Shown here: positions 19,297 through 27,574 of the stretch, one piece after another | How positions within the stretch are numbered: the first letter of the stretch is position 1 | Layout: every line of letters starts with the position of its first letter | DNA from: Pseudotabrizicola algicola | GTDB taxonomy: Bacteria; Pseudomonadota; Alphaproteobacteria; Rhodobacterales; Rhodobacteraceae | Direction: 5' to 3' | DNA: 64,000 nt | Assembly: GCF_010915705.1 (NCBI RefSeq) | Contig: NZ_JAAIKE010000004.1 | Span: forward strand, 291,035-355,034 | Notes under the pieces: generated by a model | Told to the model about the DNA's origin: nothing | The model's database searches: none | The model's input: only the letters and a program-made list of their open reading frames with translations | Program-made: the position numbers and the translations under genes

Positions 19297-19839
19297 CTAC
19301 TTTCTGCGCCGGTGTTCTTCAAGACGCGGAAAAATTTCGACAAAATTGCAGGGACGGTGACGGTAATCGAGTTGCCAGCGCAAAATCTCGTCCCAGGCAT
19401 CGCGGCAGGCACCGGGGCTGCCGGGCAGCGCGAACAGGTATGTGCCGCCCGCCACCCCGCCGCAGGCACGGCTTTGCACCGCCGAGGTGCCGATCTTCTG
19501 CATCGAGACGATGGTGAACACTGTCCCGAAGGCCTCGATCTCCTTTTCATACACGTCCCGATGCGCCTCGACCGTCACATCGCGCCCCGTAAGGCCGGTG
19601 CCACCCGTGGTCAGGATCACATCGATCTCCGGATCGGCGATCCATGCCCGCAACTGCTCGGCAATCTGCGCGCGCTCATCGGCGACAATCCCGCGCGCCG
19701 CCAGCAGATGCCCCGCCCCCGTCAACCGCTCGACCAGCGTATCGCCCGAGCGGTCATCGGCTGCGCTGCGCGTATCGCTCACGGTCAGCACGGCAATGCG
19801 CACCGGAATGAAATCCTTGCTTTCGTCAATCCGGCTCAT
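19297..19839 (-). CDS. moaB: Molybdenum cofactor biosynthesis protein B
   Basis: MoaB/MogA-fold protein that adenylylates molybdopterin or otherwise serves molybdenum cofactor synthesis. The 180-residue product has the MoCF signature: IAVLTVSDTRSAADDRSGD, TTGGTGLTGRDVT and FALPGSPGACRDAWDEIL. The start at 19839 forms an ATGA overlap with the stop of the uracil-DNA glycosylase gene, which fixes it against an ATG 13 codons upstream. No other moa genes are near. Confidence 0.9.
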   Translation of the reverse strand: MSRIDESKDFIPVRIAVLTVSDTRSAADDRSGDTLVERLTGAGHLLAARGIVADERAQIAEQLRAWIADPEIDVILTTGGTGLTGRDVTVEAHRDVYEKEIEAFGTVFTIVSMQKIGTSAVQSRACGGVAGGTYLFALPGSPGACRDAWDEILRWQLDYRHRPCNFVEIFPRLEEHRRRK

Positions 19840-20663
19840 TGTGCCAATCGCGCCTCCAGCGCCAACAGGTCCTCCCAAGCCTCGCGCTTGGCAATCGGGG
19901 TGCGCAGCAGTGTGTCAGGATGCAGCATCGGCAACAGCGGGCGGCCCAGCGCCTCCATCCATTGCCCGCGCAACCGCGCCACCCCGCGCGTCTGCGTCAG
20001 GCCGAACAGCGCCGCATTGCCCATCGCCACCAGAATCTCGGGCGCGGCCAGTTCGATATGCCGCTCCAGAAACGGGCGCATCATCGCAATATCCTCGGGC
20101 GCGGGTTCGCCGTTGCCCAGACAGCGCCACGGCAGGACGCCCGTCAGATAAACCGCATCCCCCGGCAGCGCCGCCGCCCGCGACAGGTTGATCGTCTCGA
20201 ACATCTCGTCCAGCAACTGCCCCGCACGCCCCGAAAAGGGCCGCCCCTCGCGGTCTTCCTCCGGCCCCGGCGCTTCGCCGACGATCATCACCCGCGCGCC
20301 CGCCAAGCCATCGGCAAAGACCAGATTGCGCGCGCCGCGCTTGATCTCGCAATGCTCGAAAGCCTCCATCGCCGCACGCAATTCGTTCAGCGTCTTGGCC
20401 GCGGCAGCAAGGCTGCGGGCCTCGGCCACCGCATCCACCTTGGGCGGGTCGGGCAGCACCACGGCGGGCGCAGCAGGGCGCGCCGCCGGCACCGGCGCGG
20501 GTTGCGCCGCCACCGGCACCTGCACCGGCTTGACCGCATCGGCCAAGTCATAGCGGTTCAGCGGCGCGTCCAGCAGCCAGTCCTCGACGCCAAGCTCATG
20601 CTGCCACAGCAGCGCCGCCTGCGCCGCGTGCCAATCCGCCAGAATGTCCTGTGCGATTCCCAT
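19836..20663 (-). CDS. Uracil-DNA glycosylase, family 4/5-like
   Basis: Base-excision repair enzyme removing uracil from DNA. The 275-residue protein has a proline/alanine-rich linker (about 50-75) and a UDG domain with motif 1 GEAPGPEEDREGRPFSGRAG and motif 2 HPDTLLRTP. Family 4 enzymes carry a [4Fe-4S] cluster on four cysteines, but only two cysteines (EHCEIK and WRCLG) are visible here, so the cluster is probably absent. The start at 20663 (MGIAQDILADWH) was chosen because the upstream open frame overlaps the pyrB promoter. It is upstream of and translationally coupled to moaB. Confidence 0.83.
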   Translation of the reverse strand: MGIAQDILADWHAAQAALLWQHELGVEDWLLDAPLNRYDLADAVKPVQVPVAAQPAPVPAARPAAPAVVLPDPPKVDAVAEARSLAAAAKTLNELRAAMEAFEHCEIKRGARNLVFADGLAGARVMIVGEAPGPEEDREGRPFSGRAGQLLDEMFETINLSRAAALPGDAVYLTGVLPWRCLGNGEPAPEDIAMMRPFLERHIELAAPEILVAMGNAALFGLTQTRGVARLRGQWMEALGRPLLPMLHPDTLLRTPIAKREAWEDLLALEARLAQ

Positions 20664-20792
20664 GTGCGCGAAGGTAGGCCCCCAACCCCGCCCCCGCAAC
20701 CCTGACGCCCCGACGCGGCGCATCCACCGCGCCTTGCCCATCGCGCCCCCCTTTGGCATAAGCAGGCCAAACCCGCAGCAAGGAGACCCCTG

Positions 20793-21752
20793 ATGTTTCG
20801 CGCACGCCACCTGCTCGGGATCGAACACCTGTCACCGCAGGAAATCCTTGCCGTCCTCGATCTGGCCGACCGCTATGTCGATCTGAACCGCCGCACGGTG
20901 AAACAGTCCGATGCCCTGGCGGGCATGACGCAGATCAACATGTTCTTCGAAAACTCCACCCGCACGCAGGCCAGTTTCGAACTGGCGGGCAAACGGCTGG
21001 GGGCCGATGTGATGAACATGTCGGTCGCGCAATCCTCGGTAAAGAAAGGGGAAACCCTGATCGACACCGCCATGACGCTGAACGCGATGCACCCCGATCT
21101 GCTGGTGGTGCGGCATGGATCATCCGGCGCGGTCAACCTTCTGGCGTCCAAGGTGAATTGCGCGGTGCTGAACGCGGGCGACGGGCGGCACGAACACCCC
21201 ACACAGGCCCTGCTCGACGCGCTGACCATCCGCCGCGCCAAGGGCCGCATCCAGCGGCTCTCCATCGCGATCTGCGGCGACATCGCCCACAGCCGCGTGG
21301 CGCGGTCCAACCTGATCCTGCTGGGCAAGATGGAAAACCGCATCCGCCTCATCGCACCCCCCACGCTGATGCCCGCAGGCGTGGGCGAATTCGGCTGCGA
21401 ATTGTTCGACGACATGTGCAAGGGGCTGGAGGGCGTCGATGTGGTGATGATGCTGCGCCTCCAGCGCGAGCGGATGGACGGCGGCTTCATCCCGTCGGAA
21501 CGCGAGTATTACCACCGCTACGGCCTCGATGCCGAAAAGCTGGCCCATGCCAAGCCCGATGCCATCGTGATGCACCCCGGCCCGATGAACCGCGGGGTAG
21601 AGATCGACGGCGAGCTTGCCGATGACATCAACCGCAGCGTCATTCAGGAACAGGTGGAAATGGGCGTCGCGGTGCGCATGGCCTGCATGGACCTGCTCGC
21701 GCGCAACCTGCGCGCCGACCGCGGCGCCAAGGCCGCAGGGGTCATGGCATGA
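20793..21752 (+). CDS. pyrB: Aspartate carbamoyltransferase catalytic subunit
   Basis: Condenses carbamoyl phosphate and aspartate in the first committed step of pyrimidine synthesis. At 319 residues it shows the carbamoyl-phosphate motif [20 protein letters not shown] (about 50-69), [11 protein letters not shown] (about 135) and [13 protein letters not shown] near the C-terminus. AGGAG lies about eight bases before the ATG. The gene overlaps the next ORF by four bases and heads a run ending in a dihydroorotase-like protein without catalytic residues, the arrangement known for PyrB-PyrC' holoenzymes; no pyrI is seen. Confidence 0.95.
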   Translation: MFRARHLLGIEHLSPQEILAVLDLADRYVDLNRRTVKQSDALAGMTQINMFFENSTRTQASFELAGKRLGADVMNMSVAQSSVKKGETLIDTAMTLNAMHPDLLVVRHGSSGAVNLLASKVNCAVLNAGDGRHEHPTQALLDALTIRRAKGRIQRLSIAICGDIAHSRVARSNLILLGKMENRIRLIAPPTLMPAGVGEFGCELFDDMCKGLEGVDVVMMLRLQRERMDGGFIPSEREYYHRYGLDAEKLAHAKPDAIVMHPGPMNRGVEIDGELADDINRSVIQEQVEMGVAVRMACMDLLARNLRADRGAKAAGVMA

Positions 21753-22273
21753 CCGATCCGCTGGCCATTCCCCGCGGCCCCGACCGCTGCCTCTGGGTCT
21801 TTGCCATCGACCTGCCCGAGCCAGAGGCCAAGGCCTTTGCCCGCACCCCGCTTGCCGGACCCCTTGGCGTCGACAGCCTCGATCCCGCCCATGTCGAACT
21901 GGTCGATGCCGACACCTTCACCGATTACGGCTTCGCGCGCTATCTGGCCGAAGGTCAGGGCATGTCGGATGCCAGCCTCGCCGCCGATGCCGCGATGCTC
22001 GATGCGCTGCGCGGCCCCGTGCTGCTGGTGGCACGCGCGGCGCTCGGGCAGGGCCGCCTGTCGCCCCGCGCGCCCTTGCGCCTGATCGGCCGCTATGAGG
22101 AACAGCCCGCCCCCGCCCTTGTCGGCATGGGCAGCTATGACGCCGCCGCCGATACCCTCGACGTGCCGGTGAAAAAGCGCCCCTCGGATGCCGCGATGTC
22201 GGGCCGGGTGGCCATGGTCGTGCTGATCCTGCTGGCCATCTTCGTCACCCTCTTCGTCTGGGGGGCCGGGTGA
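21749..22273 (+). CDS. Hypothetical protein with C-terminal membrane anchor
   Basis: Unrecognised protein of 174 residues. The first 145 are soluble and rich in acidic and proline residues; the last 20 ([18 protein letters not shown]) form a single membrane helix, so it is probably tail-anchored with the bulk in the cytoplasm. It overlaps pyrB by four bases and the next gene by one, so it is made together with aspartate carbamoyltransferase. No motif suggests a reaction. Confidence 0.75.
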   Translation: MTDPLAIPRGPDRCLWVFAIDLPEPEAKAFARTPLAGPLGVDSLDPAHVELVDADTFTDYGFARYLAEGQGMSDASLAADAAMLDALRGPVLLVARAALGQGRLSPRAPLRLIGRYEEQPAPALVGMGSYDAAADTLDVPVKKRPSDAAMSGRVAMVVLILLAIFVTLFVWGAG

Positions 22274-22680
22274 TGGCGCCCGTCCTGACCGAAGGCGAAA
22301 CCCTGCTCGCCACCTTCACCCCCGACCGGCTGACCTACTGGCGCGCGCATCTCATCATGGCGGTCGGCCTCGGTGCGGCGGTGGGGCTGTTCCTGCTCTG
22401 GCAGGGCAACCCCTATCCGGTCATGGGGCCGATCGGGGCGGCCCTCGCCATCGCGGTGCGCGCGGCCTATGTCGCCTCCGAGGCGCTCGGCGATCTGTGG
22501 TATCTCACGCAGAACCGCCTCATCGGGCCGCGCGGGCTCGTCATCCCGCGTGCGCAGATCACCTCGGCCCGCGCCTTCCTCGGATCGGTGCAGATCACCA
22601 CCGTGACGGGCGAACGCCATCTGATCAAATACCTCGCCGATCCCAACGCCGACGCCGCCCGCCTGATGCAGGCGCGCTGA
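22273..22680 (+). CDS. Membrane protein with bacterial PH-like domain
   Basis: Protein of 135 residues with two membrane helices (LIMAVGLGAAVGLFLLW and PIGAALAIAVRAAYVA) followed by a short bacterial PH (bPH2-type) beta domain beginning DLWYLTQNRLIGPRGLVIPR. Such proteins are membrane-associated with unknown ligand. The ATG overlaps the previous stop by one base (TGATG); a GTG three bases upstream is an alternative. It lies between pyrB and the pyrC-like gene in the same operon. Confidence 0.72.
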   Translation: MAPVLTEGETLLATFTPDRLTYWRAHLIMAVGLGAAVGLFLLWQGNPYPVMGPIGAALAIAVRAAYVASEALGDLWYLTQNRLIGPRGLVIPRAQITSARAFLGSVQITTVTGERHLIKYLADPNADAARLMQAR

Positions 22681-22709
22681 TGCTTCTTTCGCTGCACAAA
22701 GGCACCGCG

Positions 22710-23987
22710 ATGACCCTGTTTCTGGAAAACGCCCGCATCATCGACCCCGAAGGCGACACCGTCACCACCGGCAATGTCATCATCGATGCCGGGCAGATCG
22801 CGGCCATCGGTGCGGCCTCCGCCCCCAAGGGTGCGCAGGTGATCGACTGCGGCGGCGCCTGCCTTGCCCCCGGCATCGTCGACTGGGGCGTGAAGATCGG
22901 CGAGCCGGGCGAGCGGCATAAGGAATCCTTCCGCTCCGCCGGGCTGGCGGCAGCGGCGGGCGGGGTCACCACCATCATCGCCCGCCCCGACACAACCCCC
23001 GCCATCGACACGCCCGAGGTGCTGGAATTCGTCACCCGCCGCGCCGCCGAGGCCTCGCCCGTGCGCATCCGCCACATGGCCGCCCTGACCAAGGGCCGCG
23101 ACGGGCGCGAGATGACCGAGATCGGCTTCCTGCTCGACGCTGGCGCCATCGCCTTCACCGATGCCGCCCGCGTCACCACCGACGCCAAGGTGCTGTCACG
23201 CGCGCTCACCTATGCCCGCAGCCTCGGCGCGCTGGTGATCGGCCATCCGCAGGAGCCAGGCCTGTCGAAGGGCGCCTCGGCGACCAGCGGCAAGTTCGCC
23301 TCCCTGCGCGGCATCCCGGCGGTGCATCCGATGGCCGAACGCATCGGTCTCGACCGCGACCTCGGCCTGATCGAGATGACCGGCGCGCGCTATCACGCCG
23401 ACCAGATCACCACCGCCCGCAGCCTGCCCGCTCTGGAACGCGCCAAGGCCAACGGGCTGGACGTTACCGCCGGCGTCTCGATCCACCACCTGACGCTGAA
23501 CGAATTCGACGTGGGCGATTACCGCACCTTCTTCAAGCTCACCCCGCCGCTGCGGTCGGAAGATGACCGTCTGGCGATGATCGACGCGGTGGCCAGCGGG
23601 CTGATCGACGTGATCGGCAGCTTCCACACGCCCGCCGACGAAGAGTCCAAGCGCCTCCCCTTCGAGGATGCCGCCTCGGGCGCGGTCGGCCTGCAAACGC
23701 TCTTGCCAGCCTCCTTGCGCCTGTTCCACGCGGGCCAGCTCACCCTGCCGCAACTGTTCCGCGCATTGTCGCTGAACCCCGCGCGCCGCCTTGGCCTGCC
23801 GCAGGGCCGGATGGCCGAAGGCGCCCCCGCGGACCTTGTGCTGTTCAACCCCGACACGCCGTTCATGCTCGACCGCTTCACGCTGGCGTCGAAATCGAAA
23901 AATACCCCCTTTGACGGCGCGCGGATGGAGGGCAAGGTTCTCTCCACCTTTGTTGCAGGCCATCAGGTTTACGGAGCCGCATCCTAA
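22710..23987 (+). CDS. pyrX: Dihydroorotase homologue lacking catalytic residues (PyrC'/PyrX type)
   Basis: Amidohydrolase-fold protein of 425 residues matching class I dihydroorotase in length and order. The zinc motif DxHxH is replaced by DWGVKIGEPG, the later metal histidine region reads YHADQITTA, and the catalytic ATDHAPH block reads GSFHTPADEE. It is therefore very unlikely to hydrolyse dihydroorotate. In Pseudomonas such inactive PyrC' subunits hold PyrB in an active dodecamer, and this gene shares an operon with pyrB. AAAGG lies seven bases before the chosen ATG; an in-frame ATG at 22680, overlapping the previous stop, would add ten residues. A true PyrC must lie elsewhere. Confidence 0.85.
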   Translation: MTLFLENARIIDPEGDTVTTGNVIIDAGQIAAIGAASAPKGAQVIDCGGACLAPGIVDWGVKIGEPGERHKESFRSAGLAAAAGGVTTIIARPDTTPAIDTPEVLEFVTRRAAEASPVRIRHMAALTKGRDGREMTEIGFLLDAGAIAFTDAARVTTDAKVLSRALTYARSLGALVIGHPQEPGLSKGASATSGKFASLRGIPAVHPMAERIGLDRDLGLIEMTGARYHADQITTARSLPALERAKANGLDVTAGVSIHHLTLNEFDVGDYRTFFKLTPPLRSEDDRLAMIDAVASGLIDVIGSFHTPADEESKRLPFEDAASGAVGLQTLLPASLRLFHAGQLTLPQLFRALSLNPARRLGLPQGRMAEGAPADLVLFNPDTPFMLDRFTLASKSKNTPFDGARMEGKVLSTFVAGHQVYGAAS

Positions 23988-24592
23988 TGCCCGATCTCAC
24001 CTCTGCCCCCCTCTTGCTCCTCGTCACGGCAGCACTCGCCTACCTGCTGGGCTCAGTGCCCTTCGGCATCGTCATCACCCGCGTCCTCGGTCTGGGCGAT
24101 CTGCGCAAGATCGGGTCCGGCAACATCGGGGCCACCAATGTGCTGCGCACCGGCAACAAGCCCGCGGCCCTTGCCACCCTGCTCCTCGACGCGGGCAAGG
24201 GCGGCATCGCGGTGCTGATCGCGCGCGCGCTCGTGGGGCCCGATGCCGCGCAGGTCGCGGCGCTGTTCAGCTTTCTGGGCCACCTCTTCCCGGTCTGGCT
24301 GGGGTTCAAGGGCGGCAAGGGCGTGGCCACCTTCCTCGGCACCCTGCTGGCACTGGCCTGGCCCGTCGGCCTCGCCGCCTGTGCCACATGGGCCGCCACC
24401 GCCGCCGTCAGCCGCATCTCGTCGCTCTCGGCGCTGGTGGCCGTGGCGCTCACCCCGATCTGGCTCGCGGTGCTGGGCTACCCCGAGATGACGGTGCTGG
24501 CCATCGCCCTCGGCGCGCTGGTCTTCGCCCGCCACAGCGCCAATATCGCGCGGCTCCGCGCCGGAACCGAGCCGAGGATCGGCCGCAAATGA
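23987..24592 (+). CDS. plsY: Acyl phosphate:glycerol-3-phosphate acyltransferase
   Basis: Integral membrane enzyme that makes lysophosphatidic acid from acyl-phosphate and glycerol 3-phosphate, the first step of phospholipid synthesis. The 201-residue protein has five membrane segments and the three family motifs: LGSVPFGIVITR, GSGNIGATNVLR and FKGGKGVATFLG. Its ATG overlaps the stop of the pyrC-like gene by one base (TAATG), so it belongs to the pyrB transcription unit. The region after it is a large palindrome acting as the likely shared terminator with gshA. Confidence 0.94.
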   Translation: MPDLTSAPLLLLVTAALAYLLGSVPFGIVITRVLGLGDLRKIGSGNIGATNVLRTGNKPAALATLLLDAGKGGIAVLIARALVGPDAAQVAALFSFLGHLFPVWLGFKGGKGVATFLGTLLALAWPVGLAACATWAATAAVSRISSLSALVAVALTPIWLAVLGYPEMTVLAIALGALVFARHSANIARLRAGTEPRIGRK

Positions 24593-24700
24593 CGCAAACG
24601 CCCGCCCGCCGTCCCGCCCTGCTCCGGCGGTGATCCAGAGGCGCGGCTTGCGCCGCAGCTGACTTGTCTCGTCGCGCGGCTGCGCCGCGTCTCCTCGGGC

Positions 24701-24810
24701 GCGCGCTCCGCGCGGGGAGTATTTGGGAAAGCAGCAAGACAAAGCGCGTTTGCATTGCTGCTTCCGAAATACTCCGGGGGGAGCGCGCAGCGCGGGGGGC
24801 TGGCCCCCCT
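24701..24810. repeat. Convergent intergenic palindrome: two AAATACTCC elements in inverted orientation
   Basis: Left arm 24716-24737 and right arm 24755-24775 are near-perfect inverted repeats: AAGCAGCAA/TTGCTGCTT and GGAGTATTT/AAATACTCC match exactly, separated by 17 bases. Outside them GCGCGCTCC (24701) pairs with GGAGCGCGC (24780). The right-hand unit continues as a G-run/C-run hairpin (24794-24809) ending at the gshA stop codon. It lies between convergent plsY and gshA and can fold on either strand, so a bidirectional terminator is likely. The same core recurs at 41119-41175 and, as a variant, at 47551-47609. Confidence 0.75.
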
Positions 24811-26156
24811 CAGAGGCTGGTCGCCTCGTAAATCGGCGTCAGAGAGTGCTGCCATTGCGTGCCATAAAGGCGCAGAAAGCGGTCGGCCTGCACCTCGCCG
24901 CTCTCCAGCGACGCCTCGAGCGGCGCGAGATAGACCTCTTCCCCGAGGCCCCGCGCCTTCAGGCCGGCGCGCGACAGATCGACCGCCGCGCGGGCGAGGC
25001 TCTCCAGCCGGATGCCGTTCGCCTCTCCCTTCAGCGCAGAGACGGAGGCCGCGACGCGCAGCGCCTCGCGCGTCTGGGCGTCAAACCCCTTGACCAGATC
25101 CCAGGCGGCATCCAGCGCGGTCTGGTCATACATCAGACCCAGCCAGAAGGCGGGCAGCGCGTTGATATGGGCCTCGTCACCGCAATCCGCGCCGCGCATC
25201 TCGATGTATTTCTTGACCCGCGCTTCGGGGAACACCGTTGTCATATGGTCGGCCCAGTCGGACAGCGTGGGCAATTCGCCGGGCAGCGCGGGCAACGCGC
25301 CCTTCAGGAAATCACGGAAGGACTGGCCCAGCGCGTTGATGTACTTCCCCTCGCGGTAGACGAAATACATCGGCACATCCAGCACCCAGTCGACATAGGC
25401 CTGAAAGCCGAAATCCCCCTCGAAGGCAAAGGGCAGCATGCCGGTGCGGCTGTCATCGAGCCCCCGCCAGATGCGGCTGCGCCAGCTGCGGTGGCCGTTG
25501 GGCTTGCCGTCGAAAAACGGGCTGGAGGCGAAGAGCGCGGTCGCCACCGGTTGCAGCGCGAGCGCCACCCGCAGCTTCTTCACCATATCCGCCTCGGAGG
25601 CGTAGTCGAGGTTCACCTGCACCGTCGAGGTGCGATACATCATCTGGGTGCCATGCGTTCCCACACGGCCCATGTAATCGGTCATCAGCCGATAGCGTCC
25701 CTTGGGCATCACCGGCATCTGCGCATGGGTCCATTCCGGTGCGGCCCCGATCCCCATGAAGCGCACGCCCATCGGCCCCGCAATGGCCTGCACCTCTTCC
25801 AGATGCTGGCGCAATTCGGCGGCGGTTTCATGCATATCCGCCATCATCGCGCCCGAAAGCTCGAACTGGCCACCCGGCTCGAGGCTGATATTGGCGCCGT
25901 TGCGGTGCAGGCCGATCACATTGTCGCCCTCGCGCACCGCCTTCCAGCCAAAGCGGGCCTGCAATCCATCGAACAGGGCCGAGATCGAGCGCTCTCCGGC
26001 ATAGGGCAAGGGCATCCGGCTGTCCTCGAGCCAACCGAATTTCTCGTGCTCTGTGCCGATGCGCAATGCGTCCTTGGGCTTGCAGCCCGATTCCATCAGG
26101 CCGGCCAGCTGGTCAAAATGCTCGATCACTCCGCCGCCGGATTGAGGGATAGACAT
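24810..26156 (-). CDS. gshA: Glutamate--cysteine ligase
   Basis: ATP-dependent ligase making gamma-glutamylcysteine, the first step of glutathione synthesis. The 448-residue protein belongs to the GCS2/plant-type class common in alphaproteobacteria: IGTEHEKFGWL, NISLEPGGQFELSG, MYRTSTVQVNLDY and YIEMRGADCGDEAHI are clear. It lies downstream of rsmE and a small membrane protein gene on the same strand (106-bp gap). Its stop codon is part of the convergent palindromic terminator shared with plsY. Confidence 0.93.
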   Translation of the reverse strand: MSIPQSGGGVIEHFDQLAGLMESGCKPKDALRIGTEHEKFGWLEDSRMPLPYAGERSISALFDGLQARFGWKAVREGDNVIGLHRNGANISLEPGGQFELSGAMMADMHETAAELRQHLEEVQAIAGPMGVRFMGIGAAPEWTHAQMPVMPKGRYRLMTDYMGRVGTHGTQMMYRTSTVQVNLDYASEADMVKKLRVALALQPVATALFASSPFFDGKPNGHRSWRSRIWRGLDDSRTGMLPFAFEGDFGFQAYVDWVLDVPMYFVYREGKYINALGQSFRDFLKGALPALPGELPTLSDWADHMTTVFPEARVKKYIEMRGADCGDEAHINALPAFWLGLMYDQTALDAAWDLVKGFDAQTREALRVAASVSALKGEANGIRLESLARAAVDLSRAGLKARGLGEEVYLAPLEASLESGEVQADRFLRLYGTQWQHSLTPIYEATSL

Positions 26157-26262
26157 GGGTTCAGGCTCCGGCTGAGATCAGGTGCATCGGCGCTACAGGT
26201 GTCTTGCGGCGCAGGCCAAGTCAAGATGGCGCGATGCAGCGCGCGGGTCATATCACAAAAGG

Positions 26263-26829
26263 TTATCGTCGGGGCCGCTCCGCGCCCGCCACGACGCCCG
26301 GCCCGGCCCGTCGCCAGACCACACGGTTCTCGCCCATCGCCGCCACCGCCCGGCTGTCCGTGCGCGCGGGGGAGGCAGGGGCCAGAGCGGCGACCAGCCC
26401 TGCGCTCGACAGGCCGGGCAGGCTCGAGAATGCGTCGAACAGCGCCTCGGCCCCTGCCGCCTCCACCGGGATAAGAAGGGCCTGACCATCTGCCTGCTTG
26501 AGCCGCCACAGCCGCCGCCCGCGCAGCGAGATCAGACGCAACTCCACCAGATCGCGCAGGCTGACAAAGCCGCCGACCTGCGGGCCCATATAGCTCACCT
26601 GTCCCTCGTCGACCTGCACAACGCCGGGCGCGTCCCCCGCAGGCACAAAGCGCATCCGCCGCCATGCAAGAACCCCCAGCGCCCCGCCGGCAAGGCAGAC
26701 CCCCGCGCCCAAGGGCAACAAAAGGTAGCCGCCCAGCCGCATCAGCCACAGCCCCAGCGCAACCACCAAGGCCCCCAGCGCCACCTCGCGCCAGCGCCAA
26801 AGCGCGGCCTGCGCCTCGGGACGGATCAT
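26263..26829 (-). CDS. Hypothetical membrane protein
   Basis: Unrecognised protein of 188 residues. Two adjacent membrane helices near the N-terminus (VALGALVVALGLWLM and LLPLGAGVCLAGGALGVLAW) are followed by a soluble domain of mainly beta character (VVQVDEGQVSYMGPQVGGFV) and a basic tail. The layout resembles PH-like membrane proteins but no signature is decisive. The start at 26829 overlaps the rsmE stop by four bases (ATGA), which argues for coupling and against an ATG nine codons upstream. Confidence 0.72.
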   Translation of the reverse strand: MIRPEAQAALWRWREVALGALVVALGLWLMRLGGYLLLPLGAGVCLAGGALGVLAWRRMRFVPAGDAPGVVQVDEGQVSYMGPQVGGFVSLRDLVELRLISLRGRRLWRLKQADGQALLIPVEAAGAEALFDAFSSLPGLSSAGLVAALAPASPARTDSRAVAAMGENRVVWRRAGPGVVAGAERPRR

Positions 26830-27563
26830 CGCCAATCCCCCGCCGCCGCCTGCCACAGCACCAGGGCCGCCACCGCCGCCGTCTCGGCGCGCAGGATGCG
26901 CGGGCCAAGACGCATCGGGCGGACAAAGGGCAGACCGCGCAACAGCGCCTTTTCCTCCTCCGAAAAGCCACCCTCCGGCCCCACCAGAATTGCCGCCGGT
27001 GCCGCGATGACGCCCGTCAGGGCGGAAGAGCCCATCGCGCCGGACTGTCCCGCCAGGGCCTCATCGGCCCAGAACAGCTCCCGCCCGTCGGGCCAGCCCT
27101 TCAGCACCTGCGCCAGCGGTTGCACCCCGGCCAGATCCGGCACGAAGGTCGCGCCGCATTGCTCGGCCGCCTCGATCACATGGGCCACATGCTTGTCATG
27201 CCGCCAACGCTCGGACTGGGTATAGCGCGTCGTCACCGGCACAAGCCGCGCCACCCCGAGCTCCACCGCCTTTTCCACGATGAACTGCGTGCGCTCCTTG
27301 CGGACAGGGGCAAACAGCAGCCACAGATCGGGCGGCGCCAGCAAGGGCCGCGTCTGCGCCTCGCACAGCAGGACGCCGCGCCGTTTGCCCGCATCGGCCA
27401 CCCGCGCCAGCCATTCGCCGTCGCGCCCGTTGAACAGCAACACCCCCGCCCCCGGGGCAAGGCGCATCACCGCAAACAGGTAATTGGCCTGATCGGGGCC
27501 GACCGCCACCGCTTGCCCCCGCCCCAAGGGCTGATCTACATAGAGTCTGACCTTCGCATCCAT
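26826..27563 (-). CDS. rsmE: 16S rRNA (uracil-1498-N3)-methyltransferase
   Basis: SPOUT-class methyltransferase that modifies U1498 of 16S rRNA using S-adenosylmethionine. The 245-residue enzyme has the N-terminal PUA-like domain (VRLYVDQPL, HYLF-type ANYLFAVMRLAPG) and the knotted C-terminal domain with KAVELGVARLVPV, LVGPEGGFSEEEKALL and LGPRILRAETAAVAAL. Its start codon lies only 11 bases from the start of ubiA on the other strand. It leads an operon with a membrane protein gene and gshA. Confidence 0.93.
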   Translation of the reverse strand: MDAKVRLYVDQPLGRGQAVAVGPDQANYLFAVMRLAPGAGVLLFNGRDGEWLARVADAGKRRGVLLCEAQTRPLLAPPDLWLLFAPVRKERTQFIVEKAVELGVARLVPVTTRYTQSERWRHDKHVAHVIEAAEQCGATFVPDLAGVQPLAQVLKGWPDGRELFWADEALAGQSGAMGSSALTGVIAAPAAILVGPEGGFSEEEKALLRGLPFVRPMRLGPRILRAETAAVAALVLWQAAAGDWR

Positions 27564-27574
27564 AGGCCCAAGCT

